Below, one piece after another: positions 1-11,487 of a stretch of 64,000 nt of DNA. Numbering within the stretch: the stretch's first letter is position 1; each line of letters begins with the position of its first letter. The notes under the pieces are model-generated. The model had not been told where the DNA came from. It did no database searches and saw only the letters and a program-made list of their open reading frames with translations. Origin of the DNA: Parelaphostrongylus tenuis (lineage: Eukaryota; Nematoda; Chromadorea; Rhabditida; Metastrongylidae); NCBI GenBank assembly GCA_019055375.1, contig JAHQIW010000319.1:62001-126000 (forward strand), given 5' to 3'. Made by a program: the position numbers and the translations under genes.

Positions 1-166
1 TAAGATTTAATTGCGAAATTAAAAAGATCTTTATCATAATCACGAGGTGATACTTTCATAACAACGTGAGAAATTGTTTATTTGCTGTTGTATACGAGTG
101 ATGAGCTTGTCTCGATTTGATGTGATGATAAGGGTTATAGGTGCATAAAAGCAAGAAATGCAGTAA

Positions 167-180
167 CGTTTAATTCAGTT
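167..180 (+). promoter_or_regulatory. Possible trans-splice or cis 3' splice acceptor before the RS-rich ORF
   Basis: A T-rich stretch ends in AATTCAG at 180, six bases before the ATG at 187. This is the usual layout of a nematode spliced-leader acceptor, but an ordinary intron acceptor would look the same. Inference from consensus only. Confidence 0.4.
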
Positions 181-186
181 GCCAAC

Positions 187-733
187 ATGCCCAGCAGACG
201 CAGTAGGAGCCGGGGCCGTAGCAAACGAAGTCGGAGTCACTGCTATCACTCGCGCTCGTTGAGCCGACGAGCACATCGATCACGTAGCCGACGGTCGCGA
301 CCATGTGAGTTCTAACAGGCATTAAGAATCAGGATCTGCAATTTGATTAGAGCAAGACATGAGCTTGCACTGTTGTTTTGACTTCTATCCAATAGCAGTG
401 GAGTATGCTGAGTGTCATCGTAGCGCTCCAGCACACGAATCGCTCGTGTTGTTCGCTTGCTGCGATAAGCGAAATCTCATTGTTGCTGCTGAGATATCTG
501 CTGTGCCCTATATCCCCAAAGTATGCTTCAGAAATTCCACATATAGCTTCAGTTAGTATAGTGTTTGAAAAAGCAAGTCCATAAATACTCCGCTTTTTAG
601 CCCGACGTAGCAGGAGGCGTCTACACCAAAGAAGCAGAAGAAGCACATCGCGTAGCCGACGATCTCGTCGTTGAACAAGCAGGAGATCGAGCAGAAGGAG
701 ATTACGATCGCGCCGCAGCCGTAAATTCTTCAG
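187..733 (+). pseudogene. Arg/Ser-rich protein fragment, two exons, in-frame TGA
   Basis: Exon 1 (187-304) starts with ATG and encodes about 39 residues dominated by Arg and Ser, beginning MPSRRSRSRGRSKRSRSHC. It ends at a good donor (CCAT|GTGAGT). Exon 2 (601-733) follows a TTTTTAG acceptor, keeps the frame, stays RS-rich and ends at CTTCAG|GTACTG. A TGA at 672-674 interrupts exon 2, yet the same frame continues RS-rich for about 19 codons to the donor. That fits a CGA-to-TGA change. Composition matches the RS domain of SR splicing factors or a small basic nuclear protein; no RRM is visible. Either the product is about 63 residues long or this is a decaying gene fragment. Further exons to the right were not found. 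Confidence 0.55.
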
Positions 734-1594
734 GTACTGATATAATCTGTACTCATTCCATACAGTGATATAAGGATTTCTTGGAAATCTAGGCGCAATT
801 TCCTTTCACTGAGTAGTCCCTTTATATTTTCCCGTTTTTTCTGAATAACCTCAGCGCGCTTGTGTTGTGTTTTCTTGTCGTTCTTAATCAAACTGTGTCA
901 ATTTCGTTCGAGGAAGCGACGCACTCTTCTAACGCGCAACGCTCGGGGCCAATTTGTGAAAGTCTGACTTGCTGGGAACTGACACAGTCTACTAACACCG
1001 TGCACATACTAACACATCTATTGATGAAAATTTATTCATATTGTTTGCTCAAGTAATAAAAGTAAAAACGAGAATACTCAGTACCTGTAGGAATTACACC
1101 AATGCACAATGGAGAAAATAATAAAGAAAGTGCGTAATTGCGTGAGTAGAGCTGAGCAACGTCTACTATTAAAGTTCTGAAGCCGTGTAGAATGATTCTT
1201 GATGATTAGAGGTATTTTATATGTATCACATATAATTTTCTGTTCATGAAGAATACAGAAAATCAGATTTGATACGTATAGAATACGTGGGAATGCAAAC
1301 ACGTTTGCGTGTGTGATAGATGCGATCCGTCTTCCCAAGATGTCTATGGAATTCTGAGCTGATTTCGTTCGATATCTTGCCGCAGTGGTCAAATAAGATG
1401 GTCGAGCCAGTGTATGAAGTTTCACAAGTAAGAATCTGTTAATCATGAGCGTGTTATAAATTAACCGAGCGGTCTACCTGCAGGCCCAGGGTAGCAAGTT
1501 CAGCCGCTATGAGGACCTCCACTAGAACACTGCTTTTCTTTATGGAATAACAGGAACATCTTAGCAATTGATACCGTAATTTCTCTACCACCAT
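734..1594. other. Unassigned AT-rich sequence
   Basis: No coding relic, repeat or RNA recognised. It would be the intron or downstream flank of the RS-rich ORF if that gene continues. Confidence 0.4.
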
Positions 1595-4145
1595 TCATCT
1601 GAACAACTAACAACCCGTATTGGACGATTACAGTTGAACACATGTGATTCAATGCCGGCTTTGACCATCTTCGTTGCTTACGCACCAACATTAAACTATG
1701 ACGAAGACGAAGCTTTTTATATGGACCTCGAAAAATTTTTCAGAGAAGACCATACATTCTTCAAGGTCATTGTCGGAGATTTTGATGCAAAAATTGAATC
1801 ACGTCACAATGGGACCCACGGACCAGAATGGAATGAACAGGATGAGAGGCTGTCTGAGTTTATCATGACCCAAACCATCCATGGTAACTCACAATTTCAA
1901 AAGCCTCACTCTCAGCGATGGACGTGGTAGTCTCCCAATGGAGGAAACCATAACGAAATAGACCACATCTCAGCAAATCGGAGGTTTTGCCTGACCGATG
2001 CCGTTGTTGTTCCCAAGTTTCACACGGGATCAGACCATCGCCTCCCCCGGCAACATTCCGGTTTTCGCGGAGAGGAGAGAAAGCCGCTAATTCCAAACAG
2101 CGAAGTTACAGGACTACCATAAATTGGGATGTATTCGAACCATTAGTCGGCTCTCGGGAAGATACCGCTGTCGGCAACATCGACGAAAAATACGAAAGGC
2201 CCGCAGAATATCTTTACGTTGCCTCTATGAAAGTCGAGAGTCCTGCAGTCACGAAGAGGCGCTTGTCTCCCCAGACATTCGAGCTCATAGTCAATGTGGA
2301 ATCGCACGAGCTACAGGCAGCCGAAACCTTACGTCCGAACTTACGAAACACTGTAGAGAAGCGATTAAAAAGACCTCAAATAGAGAAGGTAGCAGTTATT
2401 GCAGAAGCTGCAGAAGCTCGGAAGAGCATACGCAAAACCCAGCGAGGCTTCGCCAACTATAAGACCAAGATGATTGCACTCCAATGCCCTGATTGGACAC
2501 TTGCAGCATCTAGAAGGGCAATGGAGAAAATCATTCACCAGTACTACTCGGATCTCTTCTCTAGCCATGTCCTCGTCCTGTCATATATCTTGAAAGAGGA
2601 TGAATCTGTCATTCCACCGGTCCTCCTTTTCAAAATCCGACATGCTATATCGTCGGTGAAGAACAGAACAACCCTCGGTCCAGACAGGATTAGACCAGAA
2701 CACCTGAAGAACCTACCGCCAGTTCTCATCAGCACCGGCAGCTCGGTTCTTCACTCGCTACCTGTCAGAGTGCAAGATTTTTAATCAATGGAAAACTAGC
2801 GAGACCGTGTTGTTGTTCAGAATGGGAGACCTTCACGACATAAGCAGTTATCGCCCAATCTGTTTGCTGTCCGTTGTCTATAAATTCTTCACTCGAGTTA
2901 TCCTAAACAGGATTGACAGAACACTGCACGAAGGGCAGCCATGCGAACAAGCAGGGTTTCCGAAAAGGATTTAGTACCATAGACCACATCCGAACGATTA
3001 CAAGACTCATTGAAGTTTCCCGAGAGTACAGGCAACCACTCTGTCTCACTTTCATCGATCTGAAGAAAGCCTTTGATTCAGTGGATAAATATGCGGTTAT
3101 GGAAGATCTATATAACCAGGGCGTCTCTACTCGTTACGTAATGATCCTTCGTAAACGGTATAAAAATTTCACGACCAAAATAACCCCATTCTACATCAAT
3201 ATCATAATCGACGTAAGAAGAGGGTTCGAAGAAGAGAAAGATACGATTTCGCCAAAATTATTCACTGCCACCCTCCCAAACGTCATGCGAACATTAGAAT
3301 GAGACAACATGGGAGCGAAAATTGACGGTTGACTATTGAACCATCTTCGCTTTGCTGACGATACCGTCCTCATAACATCAAACATCGGCCAAGCGGAACG
3401 AATGTTGACCAATTTCGACAACGCCTTGGAAAGATTGGTCCTCAGCTAAATCTAACGAAAACGATGTTCATGAGGAACGAATGGATTTTGAATGCCCCAT
3501 TCACGCACAACGGAACGAACATCTCTGAATGCTCCAGTTACGTCTATCTATGTTGTGGATTCATCATGATAAGCGACCTAGCTCTAGAGTTGAGCATGAG
3601 GAAAAGAGCGGCTTGGAAAACATTTGAGAGCATCGAAGATGTAGTGAGGAAAACACAGACTCCGTGCCCACCTTTTCAACTCAACGATTATTTCTGCCCT
3701 AACGTACGCATGAACATGGTCGTTACGTAAGCAGGATGAAAGATCACTTGGCGTTATGGGACGCGCAGTCAAAAGGTCGATATTAGGAGTATCCCGTATC
3801 TCGCAAATGAGAGAAAAAATTCGAAGTCTCGGCCTACGTCAAAGATCGCAGATCGAAGACGCAGTTCTACACGCCAGGATATCGAAAATAAGGTGGGCCG
3901 GACATGTGATGCGCTTCAGCGGCAACCGATGGATGCGAGCCGTTACCGACTGGATTTCTCGGGATATCAAACGCTCTATAGAAAAACCACCGACCGATGA
4001 CCTGATTTCTTCGGGAAAGGCATAGAAGAAAGATATGATTCGCAACGAATCCCTAGAGCGAAGTGGGCTCACTGCGCTACTTTTGCACGCGATAGGGAAA
4101 AATGGAAGTGTTGCTGGTACCCGTTCGTTAAAAGGCTATGTAATA
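1595..4145 (+). mobile_element. RTE-like LINE, copy A (endonuclease-reverse transcriptase), 5'-truncated and decayed
   Basis: Translated pieces in successive frames follow the order of an RTE-type LINE. The C-terminal half of the AP-endonuclease comes first: FVAYAPT and VGDFDAK near 1670-1800, then NEIDHI and a GSDHR motif near 1950-2040. After a linker comes the reverse transcriptase: GPDRIRPEHLKNLPP near 2680, AGFxKGFSTIDHI near 2955, LTFIDLKKAFDSV near 3045, and the catalytic FADD followed by TVLIT near 3350. A C-terminal region with RWAGHVMR lies near 3890. Several frameshifts and stops (for example 1927, 2784, 3302) disable it. The 5' end lies inside the endonuclease, so the first half of that domain is missing. 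The 3' end is placed where similarity to the copy at 34.2-36.9 kb fades. Non-LTR elements of this type copy their RNA by target-primed reverse transcription. Confidence 0.85.
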
Positions 4146-4340
4146 AAGCACTTCCAAAATTGAATATATCATGAAATGCAACTCCTTGTTGCAGTCTAAT
4201 TGGCGGCCAAAACTTCTACATTTTTTGTTCATCAAGAGATACATTCCTTGAAACTTCTCAACTGCCAATCAAAAATTTTCCTCTTTAATGTTACGAACCA
4301 TTTTTTTCCGCATGCAACAAGTATAGTTATCCGCATACTA

Positions 4341-4700
4341 TTAGGTCGTTCCGTAGTTCTGGCACTAGAGCGATATTATGCAAATTTATCCAAAATAAGT
4401 AAATAAAACTGTATGATTTTGGTATCTTTTATTTTCACATTTCCTGTAAGTATTCTGTTATGCTACTCAATTGTACTTGCTTAAAGATGGAACTGTTGTG
4501 CGAAGAAATTTACTAACTACTCATGCACGAATGGCGCGTAAGGGAAATTAATAATGAACCGGCGCGGAAGATTCATGGAATTTGGGGTAGTGATATCGAT
4601 GCCAGAAGGACGGCTAGAAAGTGGTTTGCGACATTTGAAGCTGGAAAGAACAGTCTGAAGGCTCAGCTGTGTTCGGGGCGTCTACAGACGGCTCCATTAA
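4341..4700 (+). mobile_element. mariner-family DNA transposon relic, 5' end and transposase N-terminus
   Basis: A TA dinucleotide precedes TTAGGTCGTTCCG, which matches the usual start of mariner terminal inverted repeats. About 180 bp later the frame from 4523 reads a helix-turn-helix region resembling the mariner/SETMAR N-terminus, with ARKIHGIWGSD, RTARKWF and a degenerate SGR motif. The similarity stops near 4700, just before a fold-back MITE. The DDD catalytic domain and the 3' terminal repeat are absent, so the copy is dead. Confidence 0.7.
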
Positions 4701-4779
4701 TCTTGCGCGTCGCTTCACTAACATTTCCCCCTTCATGCCATTCGTACATGAGCAGCAAGACAATTTGTTCCCACGACAG

Positions 4780-5578
4780 CTCCATTTGGTACCTTCTCAT
4801 TAGGACGGAACAAATGAAAAATTAATTTCTCACTAGAGAAGCGCTCTTCATAGGAGTGTTAGTAACTATTTGATAACTGAAACTTAAGGCTACATTCCCA
4901 CATCGCCCGTTTTTCACAGCACCCATATATAACACTGCAACATCAAGAATAAAATCATGTTCCATAAAACCACGTATGCTTTCTCTTATCTCGTTTATAT
5001 TGCACTAAACCAAACTCCTTCCTCAAAGTGTTAATAATAAGTGTTAAAAATAATCAAATTATGGCACAAACTTCAAAGAAGTAAAAAAATGTGTATGCTT
5101 TCTAAAAAGCTGTTTCGGCCCCCTGATTCTAGCGATGTGCTTATTTTCTTGAAATACAGTTTAGCGTGGGAAATGAGATCGGGTTTTAAATTTTTTAAAA
5201 CGTTATTTACCGGCTACTTGACAAGACGAAAGCCATGGCAGGGAGCGTGGAAAGGGCGGGGTGAGGGCAGACGATTGATATATCGTTAATCAACTGAGAA
5301 TGCTTCCAACGGGTTAAGATACTACAAAAATTCTCCAGCCATTGATATGCTTTAGCGAGTCATGCGCCTGATAGAAATGAAGCGAAAGGCGAGGGTAAAA
5401 CATAATTTTTGATCTAGATGCTGCAACATTATGAACGGGTGTTTTGAGAAACCGGCGATGTGGGGCTGTAGCCTCAAGTCTCAGCTTTCACATCGTCATT
5501 AACACTCCTATGAAAATTTCCTCTCCAGCGAATGAGATCGGCTTTTTATTTGTTCCCTCCTAATCAGAAAGAACAAGC
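4780..5578. mobile_element. Fold-back MITE, copy 1 (long terminal inverted repeats)
   Basis: The left end reads CATTAGGACGGAACAAATGA. The right end is the inverse, with CCTCCTAATCAGAAAG at 5560-5576. Inside, segments such as the one ending in the CCGGTTTTT-like motif (near 4900) reappear inverted near 5440. The arms cover well over 150 bp each, with a G-rich non-coding centre near 5230. No transposase is present, so movement would need an enzyme supplied in trans. Four more copies occur at 11.5, 21.2, 49.9 and 50.9 kb. Confidence 0.7.
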
Positions 5579-5580
5579 TG

Positions 5581-7175
5581 ATGTTTGGTGTTATGAGGAC
5601 GATACCATCAGCGAAGCGAAGATGATTTAATTGTCGATTGTCAATTTTCACTTCCACATCGTAGCATTTTCATATCCCGAAGACAGTTTTGGAGGGTGGC
5701 AGTAAATAATTTTGGCGGAATTGTATCGCTTTGTTGGACCCCTCTTATATCGATGGCGATCTTGTAGTAGAATTGCGATGATTCGTTCGTAAAATCTTTA
5801 TATAGCTCACGATGGATCGTTATGTACCAAGCAGAGACGCCTCGCTTATCCAGAGCCTCAATAACCGCTTCTGTTTACACTGAATCAAAGGCTTTCTTCA
5901 AATGAAAGTGCGACTGAGCGATATTTTGCACACTCGTGAAACTTCAATAAGTCTTGTGATCGTGTAAATGTGGTCTATAGTACTAGATCCTTTTCGGAAC
6001 CCTGCTTGTTCGCATGGCTGTTCTTCGTCCAGTGTTCTGTGAATCCTGTTTAGGAAGACTCGAGTAAAGAGTTTGTGGACAACGGAGAGCAAACAGATTG
6101 GGAGATAATTGCGTATGTCGTAAAAGTCCATCATTTTTAACAACAGCACGGTCTTGCTAGTTTTCCATTGATTGAGAATCTTGCATTCTGACAGTTAGCA
6201 AGTGAAGAGCTGAGCCAGGGTGTTGATAGCAACTGGCGGAAGGTTCTTCAGGTGTTCTGGTCTAATCCTGTCTAGACCAGGCGTTGTTCTATTCTTCACC
6301 GACTATATAGCGTGTCGGATATCGGGAGGACCGGTGGAACAACAAATTCATCCTCTCTCAGCTCATATGACGCTAAGAGGATAGGCTAGTGAAGAAATCC
6401 AAGTAGAAGTCGTGGATGATTTCAGCATTGTCCTTTTAAAAGTGTAAGTGTCCTGTCAGGCCGCCGGAGTGCAATCATCTTGGTCTTACAATTAGTGAAG
6501 CTTCGGTAGGCTTTTCCAGTGTTCTTCCCAACTTCTGCAGCTTCTGCTGGAAGTGGTATTCGTCTTTCTTTGAGAACTTCTTCTATCGCTCATCTGCAGC
6601 GTTTCGAAAGTTCGAATATGAGGTTGGGGTTGCCTGAAGCTCATGCGATTCCACGTTGTCGTATCGGCTCGAGAATTTGTGAAGACAAGCACTTCTTCGT
6701 GACTTCAAGACTCTCGGCTTTCAATGAGCTAACCTAAAGATATTCTGCGGGCCGTTCGTATTTTGTCCTGTCATTGACGGTATCTTTCCAAGAGCCGACT
6801 ATTGATTTGAATACATCCTCGTTTACGCTAGTTCTAGGACTTCGCTGTTCAAATTTAGCGGCTTTCTCGCCTTTCTACAAAAATGAACAGTGAGTTTTTC
6901 GAACTGTTAATTACTCTGGATGGTTTTGCTCGTCATTATAAACTCAGACAGCCTCTCACCCTGCTCATTCCATTCTAACACGTTGGCCCCAACGTGACGT
7001 TCTTCAGGCGTTCTTTTAGAGTCCTATTTTCGCGTTTAAATCTCCGACGATGATCTTGAAAATGTACGGTCTTTTCTGAGTAACTTTTCGAAGCTCATAT
7101 CAAACGCTTGACTTCGTCATCGACATGGCCTCGTTCTTGTGCGTAAGCAACAAAGATGGTCAAAGCCGGTATTGA
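5581..7175 (-). mobile_element. RTE-like LINE, copy B, truncated at both ends
   Basis: Read on the minus strand from about 7175 downward, it begins at the endonuclease FVAYA segment and passes the linker. It then gives reverse-transcriptase pieces: LLSVVHKLFTRVFLNRIHRT and AGFRKGSSTIDHI near 6000-6100. It ends just after the FADD-type catalytic motif near 5600. The C-terminal region found in copies A and C is absent. The left edge abuts the end of MITE copy 1. Frameshifts and stops show it is inactive. Same family as copies A, C and D. Confidence 0.8.
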
Positions 7176-7571
7176 TCTTACAGATAGAGAATTTGTTTCG
7201 CAAGTTCAAAAAAGTTCTTACCTGAAGAATAATAGAAAAAAGTCGCTTCAACATTCCTGATACGATGAATCTAGTAATTTTTTCGAAACACAGGAGAAAT
7301 TTCTGAATAAATAACGAAGTGCTAGTTGAAGTCGATGCGCGCAGAGTTACTGGAAAGCTCGCAATTGTTGTTGTTTGTTTAGAGATTTCTTCCTTTCAGA
7401 AGCATTTCTAGATTTTCTTATGAGTTATTAGTAGAAGATACTTTGTTTTATCGTTCTATGGTACCTACTTTTATTTTGTTCATATTACCAAACAAACTCG
7501 CTATGTTGTCAACAAGCGACGGTTAGCCATTCCTAATGCGAAACGTAATTTTCTTTTCACATCAATTTCAG

Positions 7572-7651
7572 CATCAAAATCGTCTAGATTCGAGCTAATC
7601 AATAATTACCAAGAATTCAGCGGAAGGTATCCACAGATCCCAACCGGATAA
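7572..7651 (+). CDS. Candidate terminal coding exon of an unidentified gene
   Basis: A TCAATTTCAG acceptor ends at 7571. The frame starting two bases later is open for 25 codons (ending ...GRYPQIPTG) and stops at TAA 7649-7651. An AATAAA polyadenylation signal follows at 7702-7707. Codon content looks protein-like, but an open frame this short is not rare by chance. Upstream exons would lie beyond LINE copy B. Its phase does not fit the donor at 733 directly, so at least one more exon would be needed to join it to the RS-rich ORF. Confidence 0.3.
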
Positions 7652-7719
7652 ACAAAGTAAACTGAGTGTGAAACATAATATCATTTTCGCTGGCACCATA
7701 AAATAAAAAAAGCTTTTTA

Positions 7720-9800
7720 CAAAGCAAGCATACATTTGAATTCGCCTAGATTTAAGCTTTCGAATGATGACTGAAAACTTGAGGAAAAGATTTTTCTAGC
7801 GAGAAAGCTCTCTAAAAAGTTATGCATCCAAATGGATACATTCCGTCCCATGAGAGTTAATCAATGCTCGGCCTTTCAAAAAGGCATCACTCGGATTTTT
7901 CTGGGAGAATGTAAGGTAGCTTACAATTGTTACTAAGAAAGGCGAGTTTGAACCAATAGCGGAAATAAAAGCACCGGTAAACGTAAATGCAAAAGAAAGA
8001 TGAATTCGTTTCGCATAGAAATATCAGTATTATTGCCTACTATCATATTGAACGTGCTTATACTGAATTCATTAAGGTTAGTCCACCGCTTCTGCTAAGG
8101 ACTTTTAGTGAAAACTAACTAAGTCGATGAGCATAGTACCTATGAAGCATAGTGCTTCATAAATCAAATATAAAGCTTAGCTGAGGTCAACTGAAATCTG
8201 TTAAAGGCACTACCTTCCCTTACGTCGATTTTCGTGGACAAGGAGGAAGCAATCACGATGGATAGGTTTTTCATCCCGAGAAAAACATTCTATGTATGCC
8301 TAATGTACATTTAGTAACCTTGAAAAAGTGATTGTTGGATTGAGTAGACGATAAGGAGCGTCAATGGCCCCCATTGAGTAGCACCACATTGAAATATAAT
8401 AAAGAGCAGATTTAGATTTTATCGAGCCCAATGGGATGACTTCTGAGGCCAAAATTATCGATGAAAATTAGTCATTGACTGTTTAGACAATTATTTCAAC
8501 TACTGAACTACTTACTTTTTTCAATATGAATCGAAATTATTTCTATCTCAAAACAATGCTAAAATAGTAGCTTCATGACATTCATTCCTCCTAAAATACG
8601 TGTCTCAATAAAGTGGGACATCACATTAGATTGAATTTTTTTAATCAAAATGAAAACTACTGCATTACACTCCACACATTTTGTTTAAGAGTATAGCTTT
8701 CTCATATCAGCTGCCTAAACCTCTGGAATTCTGAAGATGATGACATCATTGAAGCAGTTTTGTTTTCGACTTTATTCCTGGAGCAATTCCTCCACAATGT
8801 TATCGAGATGCTTAAAAGATAGTCGGAAACGACAATTCTTTTTGTTGTCACGCATTTCGTGCGACAGCCTTTTACGAGCGTATTTGTGTCACTGATTTTC
8901 TTAAAATGTTCCGAAAAACTTGGAATACTTCACAAGTTTTTCTGCAAGTTCTCAAGATATTGATGGTGATGGGAAAGCCTACTAATCGTTGTCAATAGCA
9001 GGACGTCTTCTGCCTACCATTCTCGATGTAAAATTTGCCAAAAATAAAATTGATCGAACTTCAGCATTATGCATTCGCTAACACTCTTTTGATGACGTAA
9101 CTTATTAAGTTTCAGTCATTTGCATTAAATTTCTTTGAACTTGAGTTTGTGAAATTATAATTGTTGAGGTTTCTCTCTTGACTTCCAAAATTTTTATTTA
9201 TGAAATTTGTCAAAAGCATAAGTTGGATTGTAAATCCTTCACCAGTATCCACTAGGATTTCTTAGGTTGTTCAATAAATATAGTTCTATCCGTGCTAAAC
9301 TAAATTATATGGGGATCTACTGTATTATAGAAGAACTCTGTTATTACTTAAACATTCTCCTTTGGTTGTGGCGTAAGTAATAATGAGTATCGAAAGTTTT
9401 GTCGATAGCTACACTGCATGAATCATAGCTTTTCACTCTGTGTGATACGTAATCACTAGAGAAGCGAATGTGCAAGGTTGTTTTCTTATTCCCGATCTAC
9501 AGTCTTTTTGTCTTTACTTTGAAACAACGATTACTGAGGTCCCCTGATGTTAATATTTCAGAACAGCTACTGCTTTTTTGTGCCATTTCCCTCAATTTAT
9601 CTGCGCTGTTTTGTCTTACAATTGAAGTACTGATCGATTTGAGGATTAAGAAGCTAAGTTAGAGCAATCGAGTGCGCTGTTGAGAGACAGTGAATTCCCA
9701 CAGTGGCAGAAAAGAGCGGAAATGCGTCCCTACAGTCGTTTAAGCAAGTAAGTCACATTTACCATAATTTCGTTGTGTTGTTGATGCGTTTAAAGTCTTT
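7720..9800. other. Unassigned AT-rich intergenic sequence
   Basis: About 2 kb with no recognisable coding relic or element. The short ORF near 9468-9662 shows no domain and is treated as noise. Confidence 0.4.
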
Positions 9801-9820
9801 GAGCTTGTGACTAATGTCCT

Positions 9821-10075
9821 ATGGTTAGCACGCCAGTGAATCACACGATTAATGACATGGCAGCACATCTAACACTATCTCGCTTATTCGGTAGATGTCC
9901 TACTATTCTGAAGCCTCATAAAGAATTAGTGAAAATCTTGTTATTTTTGATCATATTTTGTACAATCACTCATGGAATAAGAGCTTCAGTTAAGACTAAG
10001 GACCTGTCTTGTTACTGCTGCCAACAATGTGAGCCTACAAATGAGCCAGCAGTTGTTTTATGCTTTCACACTTAA
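9821..10075 (+). CDS. Small ORF with hydrophobic segment and Cys cluster, possible secreted-protein exon
   Basis: The 84-codon frame has a hydrophobic stretch at residues 37-50 (LVKILLFLIIFCTIT) followed by a small-residue region. Next comes a Cys cluster at residues 64, 66, 67 and 70, and a further Cys at 81. That resembles a signal peptide leading into a disulfide-rich domain. A good donor (CAAT|GTGAGC) lies inside the Cys region at 10028/10029, so this could be a first exon rather than a whole gene. No family is recognised. A chance ORF remains possible. Confidence 0.25.
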   Translation: MVSTPVNHTINDMAAHLTLSRLFGRCPTILKPHKELVKILLFLIIFCTITHGIRASVKTKDLSCYCCQQCEPTNEPAVVLCFHT

Positions 10076-10189
10076 GAAAGAGCGTAATTAAGAAAACGTC
10101 GCTTGCAATCAATCAACGATAAACAACTTCCACAATGTCCAGAAGAATTTTTTTCGACCGACGCTTTCTGAATTGCACACAATTCTTAA

Positions 10190-10460
10190 TTCTTGCTTTC
10201 AAACTTTTTATTCTCAATAGCTGATGTTTCGGCAGACTTCGCTCTCTCAGAGCTTTGAGATGTGAAGATGATTACAATTCACTCAACTATGTACCTCTAT
10301 ATGTTCGACATAAAAGCCAGAAAACAGAGATTTTGGCTGCATTGGAAACATAACAACATCTTTATATACTCACCAATTTCTATTTGTCTTCCACCGAGTC
10401 CTCTGTCTAAAGACAACCTCACAGACTTCACATTGATGAGTTATGAACGTTCCCCACATT
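10190..10460 (-). mobile_element. PLE 3'-terminal relic with hammerhead-like motif
   Basis: On the minus strand, GCTCTGAGAGAGC then GCCGAAACATCAGCTA (about 10205-10250) matches the terminal motif of the PLE at 15.7-19.4 kb. Here both flanks of the core are AGCU, giving a fully Watson-Crick 4-bp stem I where the larger PLE has one G-U pair. Sequence to the right loosely follows the PLE 3' untranslated region. No coding part remains. Confidence 0.5.
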
Positions 10461-10787
10461 GAAAATCAGTCTGAGATATTGTGTGAGACCGCGAAAGTGA
10501 ATGACGACGGTGCGCAAAACTTTAAGGGTTTTGCGTGCTGAAGTCTTTTTTGCTTTATTTTATGTTGCAATTCTAGGATGTTCAAATGTTTCAGTACTAG
10601 TGTCTGTGACTTACGATGGAATTGAATGGCTAAATATGGCATTTTGTTAGGATAATTAGAAAATTTTAATGGTGCTCCTTCATCTATCATGTAAATGGAT
10701 TTGTTCATTTGTATATTGGGCACATAGTGACACGAATGAGAAAAAGTCCTGAGTTTCCTGCTGGCTTCAATGTGCACCGAGTTCAAA

Positions 10788-10790
<3 letters not shown>

Positions 10791-10839
<49 letters not shown>

Positions 10840-10846
10840 TGTGTGT

Positions 10847-10887
<41 letters not shown>

Positions 10888-10897
10888 CGCGCGCGCG
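10791..10897. repeat. (TG)n microsatellite with adjoining (GC)n
   Basis: TG dinucleotides run from 10791 to 10886, broken twice by TGGTG, then GCGCGCGCGCG to 10897. The whole tract alternates purine and pyrimidine. Long ORFs reading poly His-Thr or Cys-Val through it are artefacts of the repeat. Confidence 0.97.
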
Positions 10898-11487
10898 ACA
10901 TTGCTGCCACATAATGATCAATCTTATATTAAAAAAGGGATGGTTTTTGAGTAGCGGAGTTTGTAGTATAGCTATTCCCAAATCACGGCCTAGGCGCCAT
11001 CTTTTATGAGCAAATTCCTTTAGGTACAAGAAGTGTATAAATGAATTCTTTTTTAGGGAAACAAACGATTGAGAGGAAAATGCATAGATGTAGACGCATA
11101 CTGCCAAGATCTGGCAATCCGCCACTTTCTTTCCTCGTATTTGGAGCGGATCGAGATTAAATTTTTATAAATTTCGAAACAGTCGCGTTCGAGTGCTTTT
11201 CAGCTAGCCGTGTGACTTGGATGATTGTTAATTGCTGAATGAGTATCCTTGGACCGCTAGAAATTCTTCAACGACGAGCATTGTCCAACTTCAGACACTT
11301 ACTTAATTGACTTCACAGCGACTCCATTGATGAATCTAACAAAGCGGATTTGAGTGCGTATCGATAATCATGATTCATATATTCTGCTGACACATTAAGG
11401 ATATTTTTGAAATACACATACTCTTTCATAAAAGCGAAAATAGATGAAGTTACATCTCTAAGTATTTTTGTTGGTATACAGCTGGCA

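Noticed and set aside
7400..7460. Exon-like 20-codon frame after TCCTTTCAG
   Set aside because: Its end phase does not fit the exon at 7572 and its donor (ATG|GTACCT) is weak.
10466..11125. 219-codon minus-strand ORF through the microsatellite
   Set aside because: Most of its centre is a His-Thr dipeptide repeat produced by the TG tract; no domain on either side.
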